This document shows, in pieces, positions 34,166 through 43,035 of a stretch of 64,000 bases of DNA. The notes beneath the pieces were generated by a model. The model did no database searches. It was given only the letters and a program-made list of their open reading frames with translations, and had not been told where the DNA came from. This DNA is from an uncultured Odoribacter sp. (GTDB lineage: Bacteria > Bacteroidota > Bacteroidia > Bacteroidales > Marinifilaceae): positions 124,001 through 188,000 of the forward strand of contig CAJTSF010000001.1 in NCBI GenBank assembly GCA_910578985.1, read 5' to 3'. The position numbers were made by a program, and so were the translations under genes. Position 1 is the stretch's first letter. Each line of letters opens with the position of its first letter.

Positions 34166-34816
34166 ATGGCAATAATAAAAGATTCTATCGGAATAAAAAT
34201 CCACGGTCAGATAGGGAAGCAGTTCACCGTGTATGAGCGGTTGGGGAAAACGGTCATGCGGTCGGTGCCCGAGGGGTTCCGTCCGACGGGAGAGGGGCAG
34301 TTGGCGCAGCAGAAACGCATGAAGGGGTGCAATACCTTTTATAAGGCGGTGCGGCATGTGGGGCTGGCAAGGTGGTGGAACGAAGCGGAGAAGCGTGCGG
34401 GATGGACGGGGCATAATCTGTTCATGCACCGGAACCTCCCGGCGTTTTCGGAGAGGGGCTGGATTGAGGCGCCGGAGAAGATACGCCTGACGGAGGAGAA
34501 TGGGGTGAGGCTGCCGGACGGCGTGCGGTTGGAGCGCACAGAGGGGGAGGCGGAAAGGTGGGTGGTGAGCTGGACAGAGGCAACGCGCTACCCGGCGGTC
34601 GAACCGGATGACCGAGCTGTGGTAGCGGTGATGCGGGGAGGGAAGTATTTCGACGTGAAGTTCGTTGAAATTATGGGGGATACCCGACGCAGGGATTGCC
34701 GATTGGAGTTTGTGAAACCGGAAAAATTGAAAGAGCATGTATATTGTTATCTTTATTTTGAATCGGAGGGCGGAAAGTCCGTGTCTTCGAGTGTGTATCT
34801 GGGGATTTTATCATGA
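34166..34816 (+). CDS. DUF6266-like protein of unknown function (first copy)
   Basis: 216 residues, no signal peptide or membrane segment. The N-terminus has the pattern G-x-I-G-K-x-F-x-x-Y-x-x-x-G-K-x-V-M-R-S-x-P seen in DUF6266 proteins of Bacteroidetes, followed by a Q/R-rich helix (QLAQQKRM), a WWNEAEKRAGWTGHNLF segment and a C-terminal strand ending SSSVYLG. Family placement is from memory and moderately sure. Starts with ATG after an AT-rich leader with a good promoter. Function unknown. A second, more diverged member follows. Confidence 0.72.
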   Translation: MAIIKDSIGIKIHGQIGKQFTVYERLGKTVMRSVPEGFRPTGEGQLAQQKRMKGCNTFYKAVRHVGLARWWNEAEKRAGWTGHNLFMHRNLPAFSERGWIEAPEKIRLTEENGVRLPDGVRLERTEGEAERWVVSWTEATRYPAVEPDDRAVVAVMRGGKYFDVKFVEIMGDTRRRDCRLEFVKPEKLKEHVYCYLYFESEGGKSVSSSVYLGILS

Positions 34817-34824
34817 TTTGAAGT

Positions 34825-34995
34825 ATGAGTGTTAATTCCCAAAATACAACGGTGCGCACGACGACAAGGACCCGCCGTGCCGGAGAAAAGCCCGTCAACA
34901 AGCGTCCTCCTCTGCCCCGCGCCCCGCCGGAGGAAAGGAATGCTACCAAGGTTTGCCCGTTTTCTGAAAACTGGCGTCAAATATTTTTTATTTAA
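34825..34995 (+). CDS. Possible 56-residue basic small protein between the two DUF6266-like genes
   Basis: An ATG eight bases after the preceding stop opens a short frame (MSVNSQNTTVRTTTRTRRAG...) rich in Arg, Thr and Pro, ending at a TAA at 34993-34995. Size and composition are compatible with a small basic protein, but also with chance. No homologue recognised. Confidence 0.3.
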   Translation: MSVNSQNTTVRTTTRTRRAGEKPVNKRPPLPRAPPEERNATKVCPFSENWRQIFFI

Positions 34996-35011
34996 TTTAA
35001 AATTTAATTTT

Positions 35012-35689
35012 ATGACAAAAAAACTTGAAACAGGTCACCAGACCTCATTAATTCTGGCAATTTTCAAAATGCCTTTCATGCACAAACTGACGCAGTCGAT
35101 GGCTGAGAATACGTATGTGCGTTCGAAAGGAAAAAACATCATCAAAACCAAAATCGACAGCAACAAATCGAATACGTTGCTGCAATCGATACAACGGTTG
35201 AAGGTGCAGTTTATCATCAAGCTCTGCAAAGCGCTCAACGCGATTATCCATGTCGGTTTCCCGGAACGGCAACGGGATTTCACACCGTGGAACGCTTTCA
35301 TAAGCACGAACATGGATGCCATTACGGTCAGTGATGAAATGGAAGCCGGCGTGGCATATTCCAAATTGCTCGTGGCAAAAGGAAGTCTGGAACCACTGGA
35401 AGGGAACGTGAGTGTGACAGCAGACTCGGAGGCAGGGACGTTGACGTTCGCGCACACGGCGGAGGAGTTCGCCTACGGGTGTAACCCGACGGATGTTATC
35501 TATGCCGCGGTGCTGGAGCAGGAGCGAAAGCGAAGCAAACTGTACAAGTTGATGACACGCAAGGAGGATATGCCGGTGGAGGTGACATTGCCGACGGGGT
35601 GGAAGATGGAGAATGTGGCGGTGTATGTGTTCGCACTGTCGGAAAACGGGCGGAAGGCGTCGGATTCGACCTACCTTGAAATCGGGTAG
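35012..35689 (+). CDS. DUF6266-like protein of unknown function (second copy)
   Basis: 225 residues from ATG 35012; later Met codons (35069, 35087, 35099 region) are possible. The central and C-terminal parts follow the DUF6266 plan: YVRSKGKNIIKTKI, then a helix with QSIQRLKVQFI, FTPWNAFISTN, a GKL-like strand and an ending SDSTYLEIG with the S-x-S-x-Y-L motif. The usual glycine-rich GxVG start is absent or degraded. Followed by a strong terminator, so the pair forms one transcription unit. Confidence 0.7.
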   Translation: MTKKLETGHQTSLILAIFKMPFMHKLTQSMAENTYVRSKGKNIIKTKIDSNKSNTLLQSIQRLKVQFIIKLCKALNAIIHVGFPERQRDFTPWNAFISTNMDAITVSDEMEAGVAYSKLLVAKGSLEPLEGNVSVTADSEAGTLTFAHTAEEFAYGCNPTDVIYAAVLEQERKRSKLYKLMTRKEDMPVEVTLPTGWKMENVAVYVFALSENGRKASDSTYLEIG

Positions 35690-35715
35690 GCGGAAGAAGC
35701 GCAGCGTGGAAAGAA

Positions 35716-35754
35716 GAACCGCGCGCAAGGACGGACTGTCCTGCGCGCGGTTTC
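35716..35754. terminator. Strong bidirectional terminator between the DUF6266-like gene and rplQ
   Basis: Stem GAACCGCGCGC..GGAC / GTCC..GCGCGCGGTTTC (35716-35732 with 35738-35754), very GC-rich, placed between two convergent operons; it closes the ribosomal superoperon. Confidence 0.9.
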
Positions 35755-35772
35755 TAATTTAAAAAAACGATT

Positions 35773-36285
35773 TTATGCTTCGGTAGCCTCCTCTGCAGGC
35801 GTATCCGCCTTTGGAGCCTCTTCCACAGCCGCAGCTTCGGTCGTTCCGGCAGCTTTCTTCGCGCCTGAAGAACGGCGGCGACGGGTGGCGGTCTTCTTCA
35901 CTTCCTGCTTCACTTCGGTGTAGGTAGCGTTGAAGTCCACGAGCTCGATGATGCAGGTTTCCGCGTTATCGCCGATACGGTTACCCGTACGCAGGATTCG
36001 TGTGTAGCCTCCCGGGCGGTTGATGATTTTCGGGGCAACCTCGCGGAACAGCTCGGCGACCGCCTCTTTCTGTCCCAGGTAGCTGAACACCACGCGGCGG
36101 GAGTGGGTGTTGTCGTTCTTGCTCTTGGTAATCAAAGGCTCCACGTATATTTTGAGCGCTTTCGCCTTGGCTACCGTAGTGCTGATGCGTTTGTGCATGA
36201 TCAGCGAAGTCGCCATGTTGGACAGAAGCGCTTTTCTGTGGGCGCTCGTCCGGCTCAGGTGATTGAATTTCTTCTTATGTTTCAT
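35773..36285 (-). CDS. rplQ: Ribosomal protein L17
   Basis: Large-subunit protein near the exit tunnel; last gene of the alpha operon. 170 residues: a normal L17 core (about 1-120, starting MKHKKKFNHLSRTSAHRKALL) plus a 45-residue C-terminal tail rich in Ala, Glu and Lys (KKAAGTTEAAAVEEAPK), a low-complexity extension often seen in Bacteroidetes. Four bases after rpoA. Confidence 0.98.
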   Translation of the reverse strand: MKHKKKFNHLSRTSAHRKALLSNMATSLIMHKRISTTVAKAKALKIYVEPLITKSKNDNTHSRRVVFSYLGQKEAVAELFREVAPKIINRPGGYTRILRTGNRIGDNAETCIIELVDFNATYTEVKQEVKKTATRRRRSSGAKKAAGTTEAAAVEEAPKADTPAEEATEA

Positions 36286-36289
36286 GATG

Positions 36290-37282
36290 TTATTCCTTAT
36301 CTAATTTATACTTTGATACATCCATCCCGAATTCGAGGTTGTTGTTCTCGAGGAGGGCTTCCAGCTCAGTGAGGGATTTTTTACCGAAGTTGCGGAACTT
36401 GAGCAGGTCGTTTTTGTTGAAACGGCACAACTCGCCGAGGGTCTCCACTTCCGCCGCCTTCAGGCAGTTGAGCGCACGCACGGAGAGGTCCATATCCACG
36501 AGTTTCGTCTTCAGGAGTTGGCGCATGTGCAACACCTCTTCGTCGAATTCTTCTTCGCCGAGTTTGTCCTCGTTCTCGATGGAGATTTTCTCGTCGGAGA
36601 AGAGGAGGAAGTGGTGAATGAGGATTTTAGCCGACTCTTTCAAAGCGTCGATGGGCGTGATGGAGCCGTCGGTCTCGATTTCGAAGAGGAGTTTCTCGTA
36701 GTCGGTCTTCCCTTCCACACGATAGTTCTCGATTTCGTATTTTACATTCCGGATTGGAGTATAAATGGCATCGATCGGGATATATTCCGCATCGGCATTC
36801 TCCGGCATGTTTTCGGTGCTGGGCACGTATCCTCGTCCTTTCTGAAGCGTGATTTGCATCTGGAAATTGACGGAGGGTTCCATACGGCAGATGACCAGGT
36901 CGCGGTTAAGCACTTCGAAGCCGTTGAGGAACTGGTTCATGTCGCCTGCCTTGAATTCTTCCTGCCCGGAGATTTCGATGGTGACGGTCTCCTCCTCGGT
37001 GTCCTCCACTTTCCGCTTGAAGCGGACTTGTTTGAGGTTAAGGATGATTTCGGTCACGTCTTCGATGACGCCGGGGATGGTCGCGAATTCGTGCTGCACG
37101 CCCTGTATCTTGATGCCGGTGATTGCGAAGCCTTCCAATGAAGACAAAAGGATTCTTCGCAACGGATTACCGATCGTGATGCCGTAACCCGGCTCTAAGG
37201 GACGGAATTCGAATTTACCGAATTTGTCCGTCGATTCGAGCATGATTACTTTGTCCGGTTTCTGGAAAGCTAATATTGCCAT
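36290..37282 (-). CDS. rpoA: RNA polymerase alpha subunit
   Basis: 330 residues. The N-terminal domain dimerises and assembles polymerase (FEFRPLEPGYGITIGNPLRRILLSS is typical); the C-terminal domain (about 255-320, LSVRALNCLKAAEVETLGELC and FRNFGKKSLTELE) contacts DNA and regulators. Sits between rpsD and rplQ as in most bacteria. Confidence 0.98.
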   Translation of the reverse strand: MAILAFQKPDKVIMLESTDKFGKFEFRPLEPGYGITIGNPLRRILLSSLEGFAITGIKIQGVQHEFATIPGVIEDVTEIILNLKQVRFKRKVEDTEEETVTIEISGQEEFKAGDMNQFLNGFEVLNRDLVICRMEPSVNFQMQITLQKGRGYVPSTENMPENADAEYIPIDAIYTPIRNVKYEIENYRVEGKTDYEKLLFEIETDGSITPIDALKESAKILIHHFLLFSDEKISIENEDKLGEEEFDEEVLHMRQLLKTKLVDMDLSVRALNCLKAAEVETLGELCRFNKNDLLKFRNFGKKSLTELEALLENNNLEFGMDVSKYKLDKE

Positions 37283-37298
37283 AAATATTTCAATTATT

Positions 37299-37907
37299 TT
37301 ACTTGGAATACAACTCTACGATTGACTGCTCTTTGATGTTTTCCGGAATGTCGCTCCGCTCAGGCACGTTGAGGAACTTGCCGCTCAGGGAAGCGCCGTC
37401 CCATTCGAGCCAGGAGTATTTGCTCGCCCGGTTGCTCCGCAGGCTTTCTTCAATCACTTCCAAGGCTTTCGATTTTTCGCGGACAGCGACGATGTCGCCC
37501 GCTTTCACGGCTGCCGAGGGGATATTGCAGACTCCGCCGTTGAGCGTAATGTGGCGGTGAGACACGAGCTGGCGCGCAGCGGCACGCGTGGGCGCGATGC
37601 CGAGGCGGTAAACCACGTTGTCCAGACGGCATTCAAGCATCTGCAGGAGCACCTCACCGGTTACTCCTCCGGCGCGCTCCGCTTTCTCGAAGAGGATGCG
37701 GAATTGTCTTTCCAATAATCCGTAGGTGTATTTCGCTTTTTGCTTTTCTTTCAACTGGATTCCGTATTCGGATATCTTCCTGCGGCGGCGAGCCAAACCG
37801 TGCTGCCCCGAGGGGTAGTTTCTACGCTCCAGCGCTTTGTCCGGTCCGTAGATTGGCTCCCCGAACTTTCTTGCTATTTTAGACTTGGGTCCTGTATATC
37901 TAGCCAT
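37299..37907 (-). CDS. rpsD: Ribosomal protein S4
   Basis: Small-subunit assembly initiator and translational regulator in other bacteria. 202 residues with MARYTGPKSKIARKFGEPI at the start and an S4 RNA-binding domain (about 90-150, CRLDNVVYRLGIAPTRAAARQLVSH). No Cys zinc cluster at the N-terminus (C-minus form). Confidence 0.98.
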   Translation of the reverse strand: MARYTGPKSKIARKFGEPIYGPDKALERRNYPSGQHGLARRRRKISEYGIQLKEKQKAKYTYGLLERQFRILFEKAERAGGVTGEVLLQMLECRLDNVVYRLGIAPTRAAARQLVSHRHITLNGGVCNIPSAAVKAGDIVAVREKSKALEVIEESLRSNRASKYSWLEWDGASLSGKFLNVPERSDIPENIKEQSIVELYSK

Positions 37908-37942
37908 TTTGATTTTAGATTTTAGGTATTACACGTTATTCG

Positions 37943-38335
37943 TTACACTCTGCGTCTCTTGGGAGGACGGCAACCGTTGTGCGGCAGCGGAGTGACGTCG
38001 ATGATTTCAGCCACTTCGATTCCGCTGGCGTGGATGGCACGGATGGCGGACTCACGACCGTTGCCCGGACCGGAAACATATACTTTCGCTTTGCGCATTC
38101 CCAAATCGAATGCCACTTTGGAGCAGTCGGCAGCAGCCATTTGCGCTGCGTAAGGAGTGTTCTTCTTGGAACCTCTGAACCCCATCTTGCCTGCGGAAGA
38201 CCAAGAAATCACCTGTCCGGCGGAATTGGTCAGGGAGACAATGATGTTGTTGAATGAGGAATGAACGTGTGCCTGTCCCACGGCTTCTACTTTAACCAGC
38301 CGCTTCTTGTTACTTGATGTAGACTTTTTTGCCAT
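37943..38335 (-). CDS. rpsK: Ribosomal protein S11
   Basis: 130 residues. Blocks AHVHSSFNNIIVSLTN, GMRKAKVYVSGPGNGRE and VTPLPHNGCRPPKRRRV are diagnostic of S11, which forms the platform of the 30S subunit. Confidence 0.98.
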   Translation of the reverse strand: MAKKSTSSNKKRLVKVEAVGQAHVHSSFNNIIVSLTNSAGQVISWSSAGKMGFRGSKKNTPYAAQMAAADCSKVAFDLGMRKAKVYVSGPGNGRESAIRAIHASGIEVAEIIDVTPLPHNGCRPPKRRRV

Positions 38336-38347
38336 AATTCAACTCAA

Positions 38348-38725
38348 TTATTTAGTTGCCTTTTTCTTGTTAGCAACAGTTTTCTTCTTGCCCTTGCGTG
38401 TGCGGGCGTTGTTCTTTGTACTCTGACCTCTTACGGGCAATCCCAAACGGTGGCGGATTCCACGGTAGCAACCGATATCCATCAGTCGTTTGATGTTCAT
38501 CTGAACCAGCGACCGCAACTCACCTTCGACTTTGTACTCTGTTCCGATAATCTTACGTACAGCCCCGAGTTGGTCGTCGTTCCAATCTTGTACCTTCAGG
38601 TCATAATCGATGCCGGCTTCACTCAGGATAGCGCGGGCACTACTTCTACCTATACCATAAATATAGGTCAAGGCTATTTCGCCTCTTTTGTTTGAGGGTA
38701 AATCTACACCTACGATTCTTGCCAT
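38348..38725 (-). CDS. rpsM: Ribosomal protein S13
   Basis: 125 residues, starting MARIVGVDLPSNKRGEIALTYIYGIG; the C-terminal GIRHRLGLPVRGQSTKNNARTRKG tail contacts tRNA. First gene of the alpha group, after rpmJ. Confidence 0.98.
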   Translation of the reverse strand: MARIVGVDLPSNKRGEIALTYIYGIGRSSARAILSEAGIDYDLKVQDWNDDQLGAVRKIIGTEYKVEGELRSLVQMNIKRLMDIGCYRGIRHRLGLPVRGQSTKNNARTRKGKKKTVANKKKATK

Positions 38726-38755
38726 AAAGCTTTTTTAATTTAAATAGTTTAATGA

Positions 38756-38872
38756 TTAACCCTGGCGCATTTTAAACTTAGGGTTCTTTTTGTTAATGAC
38801 GTACAAAACGCCTTTTCTTCTTACAATCTTGCAATCGTCATTACGTTTTTTGATTGACGCTCTTACTTTCAT
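38756..38872 (-). CDS. rpmJ: Ribosomal protein L36 (zinc-free form)
   Basis: 38 residues, MKVRASIKKRNDDCKIVRRK at the start and a MRQG end. Only one Cys remains where the usual form has a Cys3-His zinc site, so this is the C-minus type. Lies between infA and rpsM as in other bacteria; easily missed because of its size. Confidence 0.95.
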   Translation of the reverse strand: MKVRASIKKRNDDCKIVRRKGVLYVINKKNPKFKMRQG

Positions 38873-38908
38873 CTCGCTCTTATTTTGAATTTTCGTTATA
38901 CTTCCGTG

Positions 38909-39130
38909 TCAGTTCTTGTATCGAAAGGTGATTCGCCCTTTGGTGAGGTCGTAGGGGGACATGTCCACCCTGACCTTGTCGCCGGGGAGAATCTTGATGT
39001 AATGCATCCGCATCTTGCCGGAGATGTGGGCGGTGATGACATGCCCGTTCTCCAATTCCACCCGGAACATTGCGTTGGACAATGCTTCCGTGATCACTCC
39101 ATCCTGTTCTATCGACGGCTGTTTTGCCAT
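38909..39130 (-). CDS. infA: Translation initiation factor IF-1
   Basis: 73 residues, an S1-like OB fold (MAKQPSIEQDGVITEALSNA, HISGKMRMHYIKILPGDKV). Placed between map and rpmJ in the spc operon. Confidence 0.98.
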   Translation of the reverse strand: MAKQPSIEQDGVITEALSNAMFRVELENGHVITAHISGKMRMHYIKILPGDKVRVDMSPYDLTKGRITFRYKN

Positions 39131-39148
39131 ACTCTGTCTATTTCATTT

Positions 39149-39928
39149 TTACTGTTTCCTCAATGCCTGCTCCACATATTCAAAGGTGGAAAGGATATCG
39201 GCTCCTTTTTTCCCGATAGCCATCGTGTGCTCGAAGTGAGCGGACGGCATCCTGTCCCGTGTCCGAATGGTCCAGCCGTCGTTTTCCTGAAACACATGGC
39301 GTTTCCCCATGTTGATCATCGGTTCGACCGCAATAACCATCCCCTCTTTCAATTTTACGCCCTGCCCGGCTTTCCCGTAGTTGGGCACCTGCGGGTCCTC
39401 GTGCAAGTTTTTGCCGACCCCGTGGCCTACCATTTCGCGAACCACCGAGTAACCGGCATTTTCACAATGGGATTGCACCGCATGTCCGATATCTCCAATA
39501 CGCATTCCCGCCATCGCTTTCTCTATCCCTTTGTAGAGGCTCTCTTTGGTCGTCTCGAGCAGGCGATGTACCTCTTCCGCCACCTGTCCGACTTCAAACG
39601 TATAGGCGCTATCGCCGTAATATCCGTTTTTCAGCGTTCCGCAATCCACGGAAACGACATCCCCTTCCTGCAATATGCAGCGGGCTGACGGGATCCCATG
39701 CACCACCACATCATTGACTGATATGCACAAAGTGTTCGGAAATCCACCATACCCTTTGAATCCCGGCTCCGCTCCCTGAGAACGGATGTATTCTTCCGCA
39801 ATCCGATCCAGCTCTAACGTCGAAACTCCCGGACGAATATGTTTTGCCACTTCGCCGAGGGTTTTTCCTACCAATAGGTTGCTCTCCCTTAGTAACTCTA
39901 TCTCCTCTTCACTTTTTATGAAAATCAT
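39149..39928 (-). CDS. map: Type I methionine aminopeptidase
   Basis: Removes the initiator methionine from nascent proteins. 259 residues. Metal ligands are in VVSVDCGTLKNGYYGDSAYTF (two Asp), VGHGVGKNLHEDP (His), and EPMIN and FEHTMAI (Glu/His). In the spc operon between secY and infA; no adk gene is present here. Separated from secY by 91 AT-rich bases containing a hairpin. Confidence 0.97.
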   Translation of the reverse strand: MIFIKSEEEIELLRESNLLVGKTLGEVAKHIRPGVSTLELDRIAEEYIRSQGAEPGFKGYGGFPNTLCISVNDVVVHGIPSARCILQEGDVVSVDCGTLKNGYYGDSAYTFEVGQVAEEVHRLLETTKESLYKGIEKAMAGMRIGDIGHAVQSHCENAGYSVVREMVGHGVGKNLHEDPQVPNYGKAGQGVKLKEGMVIAVEPMINMGKRHVFQENDGWTIRTRDRMPSAHFEHTMAIGKKGADILSTFEYVEQALRKQ

Positions 39929-39964
39929 GCCGCGAAATTAGGAAAAACTATTCAAAGTATAAAA

Positions 39965-40005
39965 TGAAGATTGAAAATATTATTGCTATTTATTCTCAAT
40001 CTTCA
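39965..40005 (-). promoter_or_regulatory. AT-rich hairpin between secY and map
   Basis: TGAAGATTGA (39965-39974) and TCAATCTTCA (39996-40005) are perfect 10-bp inverted arms with a 21-base loop. Could slow transcription or mark an RNA processing site. Confidence 0.55.
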
Positions 40006-40019
40006 AATTATGTTTTTCA

Positions 40020-41360
40020 TCAATAAGCGGCCGGACCTCCCGGAGTCTTTCCTTTGATTCGTCCCGTTTTCATCAAGCCGTCATAGTGACGCATCAACAA
40101 GTGGGACTCTATCTGCTGCAGGGTGTCCAATACCACACCGACCAAAATCAACAGCGAGGTACCGCCGTAGAATTGTGCAAACTGCTGGTTCACTCCGGCA
40201 ATAGTCGCGAACGCGGGCATAATCGCCACGAGTCCCAGGAAGATTGAGCCCGGCAAAGTGATGCGGGACATAATCGTATCCAGGAATTCCATGGTCTTGC
40301 GCCCCGGCTTCACGCCCGGAATGAATCCGCCGTTCTTCTTCATGTCTTCCGCCATCTGCATCGGATTGACCGTAATCGCCGTGTAGAAGTAGGTGAAAGC
40401 CACGATGAGCACGAAGAAAGTGAAGTTGTACCAGAAACCGGTGAAGTTCGAGAAAGCCGCCGCCAAAGCCGATGCTCCATCCGTGGAATAACTGATGATG
40501 GATATCGGCAACAGCATGATGGCTTGCGCGAAGATAATCGGCATTACTCCGGCAGCGTTGATTTTCAAAGGAATGTACTGACGGACACCGCCGTATTGCT
40601 TGTTCCCCACAATACGCTTAGCATACTGTACGGGCACCTTGCGGGTTCCCTGAACCAGCAGGATGCTGCCGCAGAATACGAAGAACAGGACGACGATTTC
40701 AATCAGGAATGCCACCAATCCGCCTCCCTGCTGGCTCACCCGGGAGGTGAGTTCCGCAAAGAATGCAAAAGGCAGGCGGGCGATAATACCGATCATGATG
40801 ATGATGGAGACGCCGTTACCGATGCCTTTGTCCGTGATTTTCTCACCCAGCCACAGTACGAACATGGAGCCGGCAGCCAGAATAGCCACGGAATAGATGG
40901 TGAAGAATGTTCCCTTGATCAGGAAAAATTCCGGTTGAATTTGCATATGCAAGTTGGTAAGATACGCAGAACCCTGCAATATCAAGATGATGACCGTGAG
41001 ATAACGGGTAATCTGATTGATTTTCCGCCGTCCGCTTTCACCTTCCCGTTGCATCCGTTGAAAATAAGGAACCGCTATTCCCAACAACTGAACCACAATC
41101 GAAGCAGAGATGTAAGGCATGATACCTAATGCAAATATAGAGGCATTCGAGAAAGCGCCACCGGAAAACATATCCAGCAACCCTAACACTCCATTACTTG
41201 CTGTTTGCTCCTGCAATGCAGCCAAACCGGCGGGATCGATACCCGGCAATACAATCTCTGTCCCAAGGCGGTAAACAAGAATCAAGCCAAGAGTCGTGAG
41301 AATCCTGGTTTTCAATTCCTCAATTTTCCAAATGTTCTTTAAAGTATCAAATAACTTCAT
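40020..41360 (-). CDS. secY: Preprotein translocase subunit SecY
   Basis: Ten-helix channel subunit of the Sec translocon, 446 residues. Marks: RILTTLGLILVYRLGTEIVLPGIDP (helix 1 region), GIMPYISASIVVQLL, GVSIIIMIGI and the C-terminal QQFAQFYGGTSLLILVGVVLD. Separated from rplO by 108 AT-rich bases. Confidence 0.98.
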   Translation of the reverse strand: MKLFDTLKNIWKIEELKTRILTTLGLILVYRLGTEIVLPGIDPAGLAALQEQTASNGVLGLLDMFSGGAFSNASIFALGIMPYISASIVVQLLGIAVPYFQRMQREGESGRRKINQITRYLTVIILILQGSAYLTNLHMQIQPEFFLIKGTFFTIYSVAILAAGSMFVLWLGEKITDKGIGNGVSIIIMIGIIARLPFAFFAELTSRVSQQGGGLVAFLIEIVVLFFVFCGSILLVQGTRKVPVQYAKRIVGNKQYGGVRQYIPLKINAAGVMPIIFAQAIMLLPISIISYSTDGASALAAAFSNFTGFWYNFTFFVLIVAFTYFYTAITVNPMQMAEDMKKNGGFIPGVKPGRKTMEFLDTIMSRITLPGSIFLGLVAIMPAFATIAGVNQQFAQFYGGTSLLILVGVVLDTLQQIESHLLMRHYDGLMKTGRIKGKTPGGPAAY

Positions 41361-41468
41361 AAGTTTTTTATTTATAAGTTCATAAAGTCTATAAAGTCTG
41401 AAAGCTATAAAGTTAAAATCACCTTATGAACTTTATGAACCTTATGAACTTTATAAACTCGTTTTGTC
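41361..41468. promoter_or_regulatory. AT-rich dyad-containing spacer between rplO and secY
   Basis: Contains AAGTTCATAAAG (about 41376-41387) and several inverted partners of the form CTTTATGAAC or CTTATGAAC between about 41423 and 41453, so alternative hairpins are possible in the message. No promoter box recognised. Confidence 0.45.
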
Positions 41469-41915
41469 TTACAACACGACTACTGAGCCACCGGCTGCCT
41501 GAATCGCCTCTACCGCTTTCTTTGAAAACGCGTTTGCTTTCACTTCGAGTTTGGTGCTGATGGCACCGTCACCCAGGATTTTCAACAAAGCGTTCTTGTT
41601 CAGCAGTCCGGCCTGTATCAGCACATCGCGGTCGATCATTGTCAGGCTGTCTCTTTCAGCCAGAGCTTGGAGCATGCTGACGTTGATTGCTTTATATTCC
41701 ACGCGGTTGATATTTTTAAAGCCGAACTTCGGTACGCGTCTCTGCAAAGGCATCTGTCCGCCTTCAAAACCGATTTTCGTGTGATAACCGGATCTTGATT
41801 TGGCACCCTTGTGTCCTCTCGTAGAAGTACCTCCCTTTCCGGAACCCTGTCCGCGACCGATTCTTTTCTCGTGGTGAGTCGCTCCGCAGGCGGGTTTTAA
41901 GCTACTTAAATCCAT
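41469..41915 (-). CDS. rplO: Ribosomal protein L15
   Basis: 148 residues; GRGQGSGKGGTSTRGHKGAKSR is the glycine-rich N-terminal extension typical of L15, followed by EGGQMPLQRRVPKFGF. Confidence 0.98.
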   Translation of the reverse strand: MDLSSLKPACGATHHEKRIGRGQGSGKGGTSTRGHKGAKSRSGYHTKIGFEGGQMPLQRRVPKFGFKNINRVEYKAINVSMLQALAERDSLTMIDRDVLIQAGLLNKNALLKILGDGAISTKLEVKANAFSKKAVEAIQAAGGSVVVL

Positions 41916-41944
41916 CTTTATATTAGTCCTTTAATATTTGACAA

Positions 41945-42127
41945 TTATTTTACCTCTTCCACACGAATCAAATGGCTGATTTTTTTCACCATGCCCAGAA
42001 TCTGCGGAGTTGCTTCGTGCTCGACGCTGCTGTTGGTTTTTCTCAATCCCAAAGCCCGAACAGTGCCTACTTGAGTTTTATCGCTGCCGATTATACTCTT
42101 TACAAGTGTGATTTTAATCTTTGCCAT
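41945..42127 (-). CDS. rpmD: Ribosomal protein L30
   Basis: 60 residues from ATG 42127 (MAKIKITLVKSIIGSDKTQV); an earlier Met adds three residues but is less likely. LGLRKTNSSVEH is the family block. Confidence 0.97.
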   Translation of the reverse strand: MAKIKITLVKSIIGSDKTQVGTVRALGLRKTNSSVEHEATPQILGMVKKISHLIRVEEVK

Positions 42128-42139
42128 AGTCCTCAAATA

Positions 42140-42646
42140 TTAACCGTTAAACACTTTGTTCATGGAAATCCCTCTGTGACGGGCTACGGTACGAGCGTCA
42201 CGCATTTCTTTCAATGCAGCGATGGTCGCCTTCACCAGGTTGTGAGGGTTGGATGAACCTTTACTTTTTGCCAATACATCGCGGATACCGGCACTTTCCA
42301 ATACGGCACGCATAGCACCTCCTGCCACCAGTCCCGTACCGGAAGAAGCAGGTTTCATGAATACTTCCGAACCGCTGAAACGGGCTGCCTGCTCATGAGG
42401 AATCGTACCTTTCAATACGGGCACCTTGATGAGGTTTTTCTTTGCAGCCTCTACTCCTTTGGCAATGGCAGTGGTCACTTCATTCGCTTTACCCAATCCC
42501 CAGCCGACAATTCCGTTTTCGTCACCCACCACTACGATAGCTGCAAAACTGAATGTACGACCTCCTTTGGTAACTTTGGTCACACGATTGATAGCCACCA
42601 ATCTGTCCTTCAATTCCAAGTCAGTATTATTTACTTTCTGTTCCAT
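42140..42646 (-). CDS. rpsE: Ribosomal protein S5
   Basis: 168 residues; N-terminal KDRLVAINRVTKVTKGGRTF, GKANEVTTAIAKGVEAAKKN and the C-terminal SGIRDV-like ESAGIRDVLAKSKGS block identify S5, part of the decoding region. Confidence 0.98.
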   Translation of the reverse strand: MEQKVNNTDLELKDRLVAINRVTKVTKGGRTFSFAAIVVVGDENGIVGWGLGKANEVTTAIAKGVEAAKKNLIKVPVLKGTIPHEQAARFSGSEVFMKPASSGTGLVAGGAMRAVLESAGIRDVLAKSKGSSNPHNLVKATIAALKEMRDARTVARHRGISMNKVFNG

Positions 42647-42658
42647 TCTGCTAACTTA

Positions 42659-43015
42659 TTAAAAATTAAGACCTCCGTTACGAGCAGCGTCTGCCAATGC
42701 TTTTACTCGGCCATGATATAAATAACCGTTCCTGTCGAATACGACGGTTTCGATGCCGGCAGCCTTCGCTTTTTCTGCAACAGCGGCTCCTACCAAAGCG
42801 GCTTGTTCGGTTTTCGTACCTTTCTTTTCTGCGATTTCTTTGCACAAAGAAGATGCGGACACCAATGTTTTGCCTGCTTTATCATCAATCAACTGTACGG
42901 AAATCTGCGCATTGGAGCGGAATACACTCATACGCGGACGTTCAGCTGTTCCGGAGACAATCTTACGGATTCTCCTTTTTATTCTTAATCTTCTTTCTTC
43001 CTTCGTTAAAGCCAT
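42659..43015 (-). CDS. rplR: Ribosomal protein L18
   Basis: 118 residues; RRIRKIVSGTAERPRMSVFR and VVFDRNGYLYHGRVKALADA are diagnostic. Binds 5S rRNA. Confidence 0.98.
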   Translation of the reverse strand: MALTKEERRLRIKRRIRKIVSGTAERPRMSVFRSNAQISVQLIDDKAGKTLVSASSLCKEIAEKKGTKTEQAALVGAAVAEKAKAAGIETVVFDRNGYLYHGRVKALADAARNGGLNF

Positions 43016-43035
43016 AACTTTCTACACTTTAATGG

